64,000 bases of DNA from Dioscorea cayenensis subsp. rotundata (taxonomy: Eukaryota; Streptophyta; Magnoliopsida; Dioscoreales; Dioscoreaceae). Each line of letters starts with the position of its first letter. Position 1 is the first letter of the stretch. The stretch spans positions 21,809,912 through 21,873,911 of the forward strand of contig NC_052482.1 of assembly GCF_009730915.1 (NCBI RefSeq), given 5' to 3'. Positions 48,537-58,868 of the stretch are shown piece after piece. The position numbers and the translations under genes were made by a program. The notes below the pieces were generated by a model, which did not search any database, was not told the DNA's origin, and worked only from the letters and a program-made list of their open reading frames with translations.

Positions 48537-49128
48537 ATTGAACCCCCGACCCATTACTTACGGGTTTTAATTGAATAAAGTGGATAAAGCCATCAAATTT
48601 ATTAATAAGAAAAAGAAAGAAACAAAAAGAACAAAAATCGAGTAAGAAAAAACAAAAAAACAACAAAAAAACAAAAATAAAAGTCGACGAGACAATAAAA
48701 TAAAAAGCCGGTATCCTCACCGAGGGATGAAAAATAGCGATGAAACAGGACTAGGATAAAAAGCAATAAAATGGAAAAAGGAGGAAGATAGCGAGTCAGG
48801 TGACGAAGTCCACCATCTGGAGACGAAGGCCAGTCCAGCTACAAAAGAGAGGCAGATTACTCCCGGTCTGTGGTGTGCGCCATTTCACCAGTAGTGTCCG
48901 TGGATCTGGAGCTCAGGAAGTTAAGAGAGCGCTTGATCTTCTGAGCAGCATCAGATGGTTCCCTGTGCAAGAGGCACCGAGTCTGCGGTGATCCAAGAAA
49001 GAAGCATGTTAGGCGTCTTATGGAGTATAGAAGAAATTGATGAATATTTTTGGTTAAAAAAATACGATCTGCATTGCGTTCGACGGATGTTCCGAATATG
49101 GCTCTCAGAGATAGATCACGAGAGAGTC

Positions 49129-50100
49129 CTAGAGGCGAGATTTAAGGAGGGAATCCAAGTGGTCCGGATGTTGTAAGCAGGAGCATGGGAGAGTAGCAAC
49201 ATCTAACAAACCTTGGAAGAATGACCAAATTCTCTCCGAAAACGAACAATTAATAAAAAGATGATCTACTGTTTCTGAGTTGTTATGACATAAAATACAT
49301 GTGTCAGTAGCATTAGGATTGCAACTTTTAATAAAAAGATTATCTAGAGTAAGAATTTTTGTTTTTCCCAGGCAAGCCAACAAAATAGTGTTATTTTACT
49401 AGGGTATGTTGTCTTCCGAATTTGGAATAAAGTTGACTACGAATGCCTCCATCAATTAAGAAATTATAGAAAGATTTGACAGAGAAGGTTCCATTATAAT
49501 CAAGAGACCAGGTATAAGAGTCCTCTTGATCAATTGTACTGATCCGGAATAGAGTTCGTTAGTCTGATAAAGTCATCAACGGAGGTTGTCCTGAATGGAT
49601 TACAACCGGAATTAATTAAATGTATAAATTGTCTTAAAAGTAATCCAAGGATAAGAGCAGTCAAGAAAAGTGATGTCCAGCGGTCTTTTTGGGGATTGAC
49701 CTTCAAGCCATTTATCAAAACCGAATAGAGTTTTGTTACCATTTCCAATTGATTTGGATATGCGAGAATCGAAAGGAGGGTAGAATGGTATTAATTCCAG
49801 CCCAGAAGAAAGATTTATTTTTTGGTGGATGATGATATAGAATATCAGGAGCATCTCTTATCACATAGTTTGCAAAAGACAATTTTTTTGTCCAACGAGA
49901 GACCGGTTTGGTGATGAGCTTCCACCACCACTTTCCTAATAAAGCATTATTGAATATCTGGAGGTCAAGGATACCCCAACCGCCCATGCAACAGGGTCTA
50001 CAAATTCTTTTCCAGGCAATCAACCTTATACCCTTAGACCCCAGATCTGGACCCTTCCAAAGAAAGTCTCTCCTAATTTTTATCGATTTCAAGGATTACC
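49129..50100 (-). pseudogene. LINE reverse transcriptase C-terminal and zf-RVT region
   Basis: Frames 50092-49736 (RRDFLWKGPDLGSKGIRLIA, GGWGILDLQIFNNALLGKWW), 49854-49530 and 49383-49129 (CILCHNNSETVDHLFINCSF) carry the typical post-RT domain, with the CX2C and HX4C zinc-binding pattern of plant LINEs. The three pieces lie in different frames, so this part of the protein is broken. Confidence 0.85.
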
Positions 50101-50935
50101 CAAGCTGGTAATTTGAAAATGGACATCCGATGGGATCGGGAGAGAAGATAAAACAGAGTTGATGAAGGTAAGACGACCCCCAAGGGAAAGATAATTTGCT
50201 TTCTATGAAGTGAGCCTAGAACGAATGGATTCGATTAACTTTGTCCAGTCTTGTCGTCTAGGTCTTCGACCTGTGAGTGGTATACCCAGGTATGTGATTG
50301 GGAGACAATCTCTGTTGCAATTAAGTATTCTAGTCGAGGAAAAAATGTGGTTGGTAACCAAAGTTAGTGGAATACTGAGCACTTTTTAGAATAATTAATT
50401 GAAAGACCGGAACAACCTTGAAGAGATAAAGTATTAATTTGATAATTTTAAGGTCTTCATGCCCTACACTGAGAAAAATCGGGAAGATCGATCCGCATAT
50501 TGTAGTTGATGATCGTCGTTTGAATGATCAAGTTGAACTCCAACTAATACTTTAGAATTGATAGCATGGGTAAACATAGCACTAAGAGTATCGACCGCTA
50601 AAAGCAAAAAGCGGAGGGGAAAGAGGGTCACCTTGTCTTAACCCTCTTTTGCATCGAATATAACCTTGAGGTGAACCATTAATTAGTATTTGAGTTTTAG
50701 CAGTTGAGAGAATGGTGTGTATCCAAGAGATCCAACGATTGCCAAAAACCTCTTGCCCTTAGAATCTCAAGAAGAAAAATTCCAGGTCTAGAGAGTCAAA
50801 AGCTTTTAGCAAAGTCCACTTTAAAAGGCAAAAGCCAAGGAGTTTCTTTTTGAAATTAAAAAATCACTTCTGGGCAGCGATTATGTTATCTCGCAATACA
50901 TCGCCCTTTTATGAATCCGGATTGAGAATTGTCAA

Positions 50936-52285
50936 TTAGATCCCCATCTTATAACTCAGCCTAGTAGCAAGAATTTTGGAAATGATTTTACAAGTAGAGT
51001 TAATAAGACTGATGGGTCTAAAGTCGGAGACCTCAGTAGAAGCATTTGATTTGGCAATAAGAGCAATGTGAACCCAATTAATTCGTTTAAAATTAATGGA
51101 GCCATCATAAAAATCATGACACAAGTTGATGAGGTCCTCCTGAATAAGGTTCCAGTGTTTTTGGTAAAAGAAAATTGGGAATCCATCTGGTCCTGGGGCC
51201 TTATCCGCGTTTAAATCAAATACGGCATTTTTAATTTCTTCAGTTGAGAATGGAAGATCAAGAGTAGAAAGATCAACTCTATCTTTAAAATTAAAAAGAT
51301 AATGCCAGTTGAACATGAAACGATGAGTTATTGGGGTGCCAAGTAGGGCTTGAAAATGTACAGTGAAGACTTTCCCAATATCATGATTTCCTTCTATCCA
51401 ACTCCCGTTACTTTTAATTCGGGGAATAAAATTTTTATTCCTTCTGCCATTAGCAAGTAAGTGAAAAAATTTTGTGTTTGCATCTCCCTCTTTAAGCCAT
51501 GTATTTCGGGATCGCTGCTTCCAATAGATCTCCTCTTGTTTTAGTAAAGTGTATAGTTCAGATCGGATATGGGTTAAACGATTGGAATCATCCACAGAAA
51601 GTGTCCCTCTTTCATGCAAGGAATCAAGTGAATTCAGTTCAGAGAGCAAAGATTTTTTGTGGATGTTGGAAGCCCCAAAATTTTCTTTTGCCCAACGGCG
51701 TAGATTTGATTTTAAAAAAGCGAGTTTTTTGGAAATTTTGTAAGCACCGCAACCAGCGAATTTATGATTCAACCACCAATCTTGGATTAAGTTTTCTAAT
51801 TGGTCATTGGTATACCAAGATTTTTCAAGTTTGAATAATTTAGCCCGAGTGGGATGATAACCAAATTCCATGTAAATAGGGGAATGATCAGAACCAATTC
51901 TTGGTAAAGCACTTTGGTAGGAACTGGGGAATAACAACGGCCAGTTGTGAGAGTAGAGGAATCTACCCAGTCTAACCCATATTGGATCAGATTGTCCATT
52001 AGTCCATGTGAATTTTCGTCCATGTAAAGGAGGATCAATAAGATTGAGATCATCTAGAAGCTTTTGTGAATTAGCAATGTCCCTAGGATTAGGGTCTCCT
52101 TTATTTTTATCTTCCAAAGTGAATGAAGTGTTGAAGTCTCCACATATTACCCATGGCAAATTGTGTAAGTTTCTTATTGTGCGAATTTCGTTCCAGAAAT
52201 CAGTCCTGATGGAGTTTGCATTAGGTCCATAAACGCTAGTGCAAACCCATTTAATGTTTGTGAAAAGATTTGTGAAAACCCATTT
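50936..52285 (-). CDS. LINE endonuclease end and reverse transcriptase N-terminal part
   Basis: Open frame to 50936, with the coding sense extending upstream of its first Met (52159) to the truncation near 52285 (WVCTSVYGPNANSIRTDFW). Endonuclease motifs WVICGDFNTSF and GSDHSPIYMEF are followed by the linker (TWLKEGDANTKFFHLLANGR) and reverse transcriptase blocks ADKAPGPDGFPIFFYQKHW and DFRPISLINSTCKIISKILA. The catalytic YADD block comes further on, beyond the end of this frame. It is a fragment of ORF2, which nicks DNA and copies RNA into the genome. Confidence 0.93.
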   Translation of the reverse strand, partial: KWVFTNLFTNIKWVCTSVYGPNANSIRTDFWNEIRTIRNLHNLPWVICGDFNTSFTLEDKNKGDPNPRDIANSQKLLDDLNLIDPPLHGRKFTWTNGQSDPIWVRLGRFLYSHNWPLLFPSSYQSALPRIGSDHSPIYMEFGYHPTRAKLFKLEKSWYTNDQLENLIQDWWLNHKFAGCGAYKISKKLAFLKSNLRRWAKENFGASNIHKKSLLSELNSLDSLHERGTLSVDDSNRLTHIRSELYTLLKQEEIYWKQRSRNTWLKEGDANTKFFHLLANGRRNKNFIPRIKSNGSWIEGNHDIGKVFTVHFQALLGTPITHRFMFNWHYLFNFKDRVDLSTLDLPFSTEEIKNAVFDLNADKAPGPDGFPIFFYQKHWNLIQEDLINLCHDFYDGSINFKRINWVHIALIAKSNASTEVSDFRPISLINSTCKIISKILATRLSYKMGI

Positions 52286-52290
52286 ATCAG

Positions 52291-53177
52291 TCCTGAGGGT
52301 TTACTATAGATTCCTTTAGCCCATTGCTATAGATTTTCAGCCCAAAACTGTAGCAGTCTGATCCTGTAGCAAACCGGTTCTGTAGCAACCTGTTCCTGTA
52401 GAAGCCCGGTTTGGTAGAGGTCTGCATCTATATGTGAGCCATTCTGTAAAGTGACCGAGTTCTCTTAAAACCTATCTTCTTCTTTTCTTCTTCTTCCCTA
52501 CTTGGCCGAACCCTTCCCTCTTCCTAAATTCTTTTCCGGCGAGATTTTCCGAGTGATTCTTGTCCTCTTCCTTCCTTCCTCACTCTTGAACTTGGTAAGC
52601 TTGGATTTATGGTTTTATACCGTATTTATTCTTGTATTTTCCTTGTTTTAGTTTTCTTTTTAAAACCTAGAATTTCTCCTTGGATTTGCATGTTTATAGG
52701 TTTAAATTGAAGCCTTTGACTTGTTGATCTTGTGTGAGAATGCTTGTGGTGAAATTTCTTGAATTGGTGTTGTAAATTTGGAGAAAATCTTAGTTTTAAG
52801 GTGGGGTTTACTGTAGCAATTCCGAGGTTACTGTAGCACCGGCAATCTTTAGTTGTTTCTTTGATTTCTTTGGATTAGATTGAAGCTAAAACCCCTAGAA
52901 ACTCATTGGGAACCTTTAAACCTAGTTTTGAGCCAACCCTAGGATCGAATTAGGGTTGTTTGTTAGAAAACTTAGGGTTTTTCTTGTTTGTTTTGTTTTT
53001 GTTAAATTTTGTTGTATTTTGTTATGCTTTGGCAAGGAGAAGAAGTCTTGGATCGAGGCAAAGGCTTAGCCGAGGAGTAGCTTGCGAGGAAGACAAATTT
53101 CCTTTTCTGTGAGTGGAATTATTTAGCATAGCTTTATTAGAAGAATGCCAATAGCTATATATATATATATGCATTTC
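52291..53177. other. Unassigned segment rich in CTGTAGCA
   Basis: Between the LINE and the broken copia element. CTGTAGCA or CTGTAG recurs at least six times (for example 52350-52400 and 52808-52845), a style seen in LTRs of some plant gypsy elements. No open frame or tRNA primer site was found, and borders cannot be set. It could be a solo LTR. Confidence 0.35.
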
Positions 53178-53502
53178 ATGTATGCATGCGCTCAATACTA
53201 CCATCGGCCCTGGTCTTGACCCGATAGACCCACCGACAACTGATAGGAGTAACACCAGATGGAAGAGGAACAAGATCCCATGTATGCATGCGCTGAAGAG
53301 CATCAAGTTCCTCTGACATAGCCTGTTGACACTTGGGATGTTTTACCGCTTCACGATAAGACTGTGGCTCGGAATGCGAGTGAATAGTAGCAAGAAAGGC
53401 TTGGAAATCAGGGGAGTAGGTAGATGAGAGAGAAAGGGCGTACCGAGCGGGGAGGGCGGGCGAGGGGCAGTGCGGATAACGACGAAGGACAACGGGGAGC
53501 AT
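53178..53502 (-). pseudogene. Copia reverse-transcriptase start with abrupt junction
   Basis: Reads SYREAVKHPKCQQAMSEELD, ALQRMHTWDLVPLPSG and RADGSIER, then leaves the family. At the break the sequence repeats 16 bp already present 101 bp away (see findings). Confidence 0.85.
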
Positions 53503-53810
53503 CTTCGAGGAGAGGATGGGTCGGCGGAGAGAGGAGACAAATCACTAGAATGATCAATACACCCAGAAGAAGGAGAAAGAGGAACATAGGAAGTATCTAT
53601 GGAGACGTCTAGAAAAGGCACAGAATTGGCAGTGGTGGTGGAACTCAGGAAAACTATGGAGGGGAGAGGAGAGGATACAGGAGGAGAAGACCCGAAGAAA
53701 GGAAAAGATTTGGAAAAGGATGAAGAGAAGTAAGGAGTATCTTTCAAGAAAAGTGACATTACAGGAAATACTGAAGGCGGTGAGAATGGGGATCATAACA
53801 GCGATAGCCC

Positions 53811-54963
53811 TTATGTTCGAGCTATATCCAAGAAAAAAATGCACATGGTAGAGCAGGGAAGAAAGTTTGTGTCTCGGCGGTAGGGTAAAAGAACAAAACA
53901 GAAACTGCAACGAGCGTGCGAAGATGACCATAGGAAGGAGGAATGGAGTACGAGCGGCTCATAAGGTGTGATACCAGATAGAGCGGAAGTGGGAGTGCGA
54001 TTGATTAGATAGACGGATGTAAGAGTGGCTTCAGCCCAAAAAGATTGAGGGACAGAAGAGGCAAAAAAAGTAGGCGTCACGAGTGTCTAAGATATGACGA
54101 TGTTTGTGCTCAGCGACACCATTTTGAACAGGTGTATAAAGACAAGATTGCTGCGGAAGAGTGCCATGAGTGGAAAAGTAATGCGAAAAGGATGTAGAGA
54201 GATACTCGCGTGCCCCATCGGAGCCGAAAAAAATCTTAATGTGTTTACCAAATTGAGTATATACCATTTGCGTAAATTGAGAGTAAATGGCAAAAACTCA
54301 GATCGGGAACGCATTAAATAAAGCCAAGTATAACGTGAGAAATTATCAATAAAAGATATGTAATAGAAGAAACCACCAAGAGAGGAGAATGGGGCAGGAC
54401 CCCAAACATCAGAATGAACTAAATCAAAGGTAGATTCAGAGATAGATTCTCGTGAAAGAGAAAAGGAAGAGCGATGAGGTTTAGCAAGTTTACAACCCGG
54501 ACATGGATGTGAGGGAAGAAAAAGCAAGGAACCAAGATTACACGAGTCGGCCGGGGAGTTTCGAGTGAGAACTAGACAAATGACCAAGGTGACTATGCCA
54601 ACGATCAAGAGAACATACAGAGGCGATAATATCAGAAGATGGAGGAGTGGGAAGATGAAGAGAGTCTAAGTGATAGAGGCTGCCAACTCTACGCCCGATC
54701 CCAATCCTCTGGCCTGTAAGATGGTCCTGCACGGTACAAGTAGAGGGAAGAAAGGTAGTCGTGAGACCATGATCAGTGAGCTGACTAACAGAAAGAAGGT
54801 TAAGAGCTAGGCCAGGGACATAATGAACGTTAGGAATGTTAAATGAAGTAGACTGAAGACGACCACACTGCGTGACAGGATGAAAACTCCCATCAGCAGT
54901 GCGAACACTGGAAAAGGTAGGAGGTTTAGTAATTGAGACTAGGGTAGAGGTATCAGCAGTCAT
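53811..54963 (-). pseudogene. Copia protease/integrase region, broken frames
   Basis: Three overlapping minus-strand frames (54963-54538, 54608-54087, 54267-53811) carry VHYVPGLALNLLSVSQLTDH, the HHCC zinc finger and the integrase core, in order but with at least two frame changes (for example near 54560 and 54240). DNA integration is its known role; this copy cannot make a full protein. Confidence 0.85.
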
Positions 54964-55109
54964 ATGATGAGTGGCACGAGGAATCTAAAAATCCGGGGAA
55001 GAGGAAGACATACCGGAGGCAATGCAGACATAGCAGAGGAAACACTTGGAGGCGAGGCTGCCGCATGGCATGAACACGTTCGGTGAGTCGAGTAACTCGA
55101 GAAAGAAGA

Positions 55110-55990
55110 TCAGCGGGAGCGGGAGAATCCGAGATCGAGACGTAGGCGTGAGAGGGGAGGAAGCGGGAGACCGAGGCACGAGGCGAGGTTGTGATGGTCA
55201 TGTCGTTTGTTGTCGCTGCTCGAAGCTTCAAACATTGATTCTTCATATGACCGGGGACGCTTGCAATAATGATGAATAGCGAAGACCGAGAAGAGTTCGA
55301 TGAAGGGCGAGCCGGTGACCCGGAAGGAGCGGAGTGTGCTCGAGGTGGAGCGTGAGAGGTCAGCGGCAAAGAAGCGTAGTCGGAGGGATAAGCCGTGGAG
55401 ATAATGTGCTGAGACGAGTTTCTTCAGCAATAACACTGCGAATGACATCGTCAAAGGATGGAAGAGGGTCTCGATTGAGCAGTTGGCTGCGAACAGCTTC
55501 AAAATCAGGACGAAGACGCATCAGAAATTCGAAGGTACGCTGTGTTAGGCGAGACTGAGTGCGAGTTTTACAACATATACATGTCAGACAAGTAGATCCT
55601 TCTAAAGAATCAAGCTGTCGCCATAAGGATCGCAGGTCACTGACATACTCCCTAACGGAACGCTCACGTTGTTGTACGTGAGTAAGATCCTGTAAAATGG
55701 CATACTGTCGAGCAGAGCTAGAATGCTCAAACATACGCCCCAAGTGTTCCCACATTGCATGAGCAGTGGGAAGATGTCCAATTTCCATACGAATATCAAT
55801 TTTACAAGACTGACAGATGATAGTACATGGTACGGTGATCACTAAGTGTCCATGATGCATCAGGTGTAGACGGTTGGGGAAAAGTACCGTCGACATGGCT
55901 AAACAAATCCATACCAAGTAAGGCAATGCGAACGGTAATAAACCATTCTTTGTAGTTGGTACCATTTTAATTTTAATATCAATTGGAGCT
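55110..55990 (-). pseudogene. Copia gag region, broken frames
   Basis: Frames 55965-55360 and 55502-55110 carry RSVREYVSDLRSLWRQLDSL, RTFEFLMRLRPDFEAVRSQL and ADLSRSTSSTLRS. The N-terminus shows a frame change within the first 50 codons. Confidence 0.85.
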
Positions 55991-56119
55991 AGAAAAATGT
56001 GGAGAAGATGATGCCATTTATATTAATAATAAATAAGAAAGGAAAGATTAAAAGGGAAAAAGGCAAGTAGTCAGAGAGAGAGAGAATGTTTGAACAGATC
56101 GGGTATTGAGCTGGCGGAT

Positions 56120-56240
56120 TTTGTGTTTTTGTTTTTTTGTTTTTTTGTTTTTTTGTTTTTTTGTTTTTTTGTTTTGTTTTTGTTTTTTTGTTGTTTTTTT
56201 GTTTTTGTAATAAAAAAATATGTATATATATATATATATA
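56120..56240. repeat. GTTTTTTT array followed by TA repeat in copia leader
   Basis: About twelve units of GT6-7, with irregular units, followed by TATATA. A simple-sequence expansion with no coding sense. Confidence 0.8.
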
Positions 56241-56329
56241 TAGGATAAGTATAGATATATTATAATATATATAGATATATTTTAATATAGATACTATGGG
56301 TATATAGATATAGATATAGGATAAGTATG

Positions 56330-56650
56330 GTTAATTGATAATCACTCAGCTTTGTCGAAATATGTTCTCATCGAATTTTCGGTTTGTTTGAAAGTGCTCA
56401 CTAAAGCGACTAACCATTTCGCAAACAAGTCCACTCGGCTGGATTAACATGTCGTTAGTCGACGTGGAGACTTGCTAATGGGTTTTTCGGGCCGCCAGCG
56501 CTAACGACAACGTTAATCCACCAAGTCGACTTTGCTTGTGAAATGCTAGTGACTTTTAATGAAAGACTTTCAAACAAACCAAAAATCGTGAAAGAACCGA
56601 TATTTCGGCGAAAAAGTCGATGATTTATCAAAAAAATTAACCGGATAAGT
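56330..56650. mobile_element. Foldback (hairpin) MITE-like element in copia leader
   Basis: Two arms of about 115-140 bp are imperfect reverse complements: the left arm has TTTGTCGAAATAT, GGTTTGTTTGAAAGT, GGATTAACATGTCGTTAG; the right arm has CTAACGACAACGTTAATCC, ACTTTCAAACAAACC, ATATTTCGGCGAA. A short loop (about 56457-56500) separates them. The hairpin is flanked by GGATAAGTAT on both sides, part of a local AT-rich repeat. No transposase. Class not determined. Confidence 0.7.
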
Positions 56651-57040
56651 ATAGATATATTATAATATATATAATATGGGTAATGGGAAAACGAATAAGG
56701 GTGGGAAACAAACCAATGGAATAATGCCAAATGCGTTGGAACTTGAGTGAGTGAAAAGGTACGCTGGTCGGGAGTCAAGGAAAAGTTGATGTAGATGGCT
56801 TCATCCAGGCGGGAAGAATAATGGAATGTGTGGACTGTAGAGCTCGGCGGTCGCTGGCGGAAGATGCAGGTGATGGCAATGGAAGGCTTTGGAGCTTGTT
56901 GGCAACGGAATGACGAGGCAAGCACTGGCTGGTGGCAACAGCGAAACTCGTATGAGTGTAGGATCGCGACGATAGTAGACACGGCGACGACGAAACACAA
57001 GTTTTCAGGTTTTTGAAACGGTAGTGCTTCAAGTAGACCG

Positions 57041-57193
57041 GACTTTCAAGGCTCGTCGGAGGACAGACAAAACTCTGTGACGAGTTAACAGGGCTTTCAA
57101 GGCTCGTCGGAGGACAAACAAAACTCGGTGACGAGTTAACAGGGATTTCAAGGCTCGTCGGAGGACAGACAAAATTCGGTGACGAGCAAACAA
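57041..57193. repeat. Three tandem copies of a 51-bp unit
   Basis: Units start at about 57041, 57092 and 57143 and share TTTCAAGGCTCGTCGGAGGA. The 51-bp length is 17 codons. The minus-strand frame through it is open, but it lies in the copia leader and matches nothing I know. Confidence 0.9.
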
Positions 57194-57308
57194 AGTGGCT
57201 TACAAAACTCTGGTAACACAAAAACAAACGACGAACCAAACAAGCAACTTCGTCGTCAAAAACTGAATGGAGCAAAATTTCGACAATATCAACAGGCGTC
57301 TGATACCA

Positions 57309-57477
57309 TGATAGACAAAATATGAGAGAAAGAATGAATTGTATGTTCATTAGACTGAAACTAACCCATATAAATACAAGAATGATGTATACAGGAGCAT
57401 GTATACTTAACAGTATATATGTATAAATATACAGTATATATACAAGTAATATTATTACTCTAACACATACAATATCA
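57309..57477 (-). repeat. 5' LTR of the truncated copia element
   Basis: 169 bp, TG...CA, next to the primer-binding site at 57301-57308. No second LTR is present in the window, consistent with loss of the element's 3' half. Confidence 0.75.
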
Positions 57478-58868
57478 GCTGGGTTTAATTGAGTCAATTA
57501 TCGGGCCGAATTTGACAATCTTAATTATTAATGTATTCTCATAAGTATTTTCTATAAATCGAATAAGAGAATGAAATACTTCTCGTAGAAACCTACATTC
57601 CTGATGATCCATATTCATGAGCGTGTACCAAACGCTCCCTTGAAGATATTGGCAACTTTCTCGTTCATCAAGTACTGCCAAACTTTTTGAATCAATGATT
57701 GAAGGTGTTGCTTTACATTATCTCCAATTTCTTCCCTGGACAGGTGAGATGAACCTGGCAAAAGGCAGTGATGAAGTTGATGACGATTCCTTATTCTTGG
57801 TCTCGCTTTGATATTCATGTGAAAGTGAAATTATGGTTGGGTGGCCGATAATAATACATATTATAGATGGTGTTACTAGCTAAAAAAAAAAAAAATGAAA
57901 ACAAAGAAACTTGCATCTTAGCTATAATATTTTTATCTTATCTTCTCCTTCATCAGTCTTGGATGAAATAATAATAATGGTTGGCGCTGTAGGAAAATGG
58001 ACAGGAAGTGCCTAAGTGCAGATCACCCTCATTTGATAAAGCACGAGCATTGACCTAGCTTACTCAGAGGTACTGTTGCAACTTGCAACATCTGTTGGAA
58101 TAATTCTGTGAATAGCGGTTAATATGCTCCACCAGGAGACCATTATTCATCAAATGATGAAGCTGCTACCTATTATATATATATAAGGCCGCCTGGCCCC
58201 GCCTAGAATATATCAGTGTTTATATGCTTTCGTCCTTCCCCCCTGTATAATGTTTGATGAATGGATGAAGCTATTAGATAATGTGGCAATACATTAATAG
58301 AAAAACTGCAGGTGAGATAAGAGACAGTTAAAGATTCTTGGAGAAAAGAGCGTTAATTAAATTATGCATGTACACAGAGAGGGGGGAACAAATAACTAAC
58401 AAAAAGGACCTTATTATTGCTCTCGTGTGTTGCTTAGGTCCCATCTAATCCAACAAGGCTTGGAAGCCAGACGCCCAGAGGTGGAAATAAGAGCCTAATT
58501 ATCTCTTCCAAATTTCTAATTAAGCAGGTATATTTAATTTGTTTGGTCATGGTTGAATAATTGAACATAGCAGAGAATCTGGAGGGCTGGGATGTGAACT
58601 TATACTTTACTGATGGAATCAAGGGCTGTTTTTGGTGGAAAAAAATGCCAAAAATGCTTCAAGGCCCTCCAGCTGGCCCTCTTGGAATCCAACCCATCCC
58701 TTGCTCATATGTCTATATATAGATAGCACCGCTGGTTAATCCACATACCCCAATACGGCAATACCAATGCGCAACAGCCAGAGCACGCTCTCAGTCTCAG
58801 AGTCAGAGTAGGCAAATTGCCTCCTTTGAAATCTCTAGATATATATACTAAAAACAAAGTCGGAGGAA
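57478..58868. other. Unassigned sequence with one small open frame (57615-57818, minus)
   Basis: The 67-codon minus-strand frame 57818-57615 (MNIKARPRIRNRHQLHHCLL ... MNEKVANIFKGAFGTRS) and the next frame down to 57475 may belong to one broken protein, but I do not recognise it. The rest has no repeat or gene that I can support. TATATATA lies just upstream of the acyltransferase ATG. Confidence 0.3.

Larger units (their letters stand above)
48557..52290 (-). mobile_element. 5'-truncated L1-type LINE retrotransposon
   Basis: On the minus strand, the 3' part of the endonuclease, the reverse transcriptase, a zf-RVT-type segment and a T-rich 3' untranslated region follow in order. The 3' end reads AAATTTGATGGCTTTATCC and ends close to the assembly gap. 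The 5' border near 52290 falls inside the endonuclease, and no ORF1 is present, so the copy is truncated, as usual for LINEs. A target duplication could not be defined. Frame breaks occur in the reverse transcriptase, including next to the catalytic YADD motif (near 50490-50500). Confidence 0.9.
53178..57477 (-). mobile_element. Truncated Ty1/copia retrotransposon (5' LTR, gag, protease, integrase, start of RT)
   Basis: Reading on the minus strand: 5' LTR 57477-57309, tRNA-Met primer site TGGTATCA directly after it, a long leader, then gag (about 55990-55110), protease and integrase (about 54963-53811) and the first RT blocks (HTWDLVPLPSGVTPISCRW, VKTRADGSIER), which stop at about 53178. RNase H, the rest of RT and the 3' LTR are missing. 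Gag motifs include MWEHLGRMFEHSSSARQYAI and the zinc-knuckle remnant PGHMKNQCLK; integrase shows HSHLGHLS, CPGCKLAKPHR and HSDVWGPAPFSS. Several frame breaks exist. A foldback element is nested in the leader. Confidence 0.9.

Noticed and set aside
47452-48720. Long open frames crossing the N run
   Set aside because: They consist of N codons in an assembly gap and say nothing about coding.
56775-57497. 240-codon minus-strand frame with 17-residue repeats
   Set aside because: It crosses the LTR, primer site and leader of the copia element and overlaps the 51-bp tandem repeat; no family match, so it is treated as non-coding.
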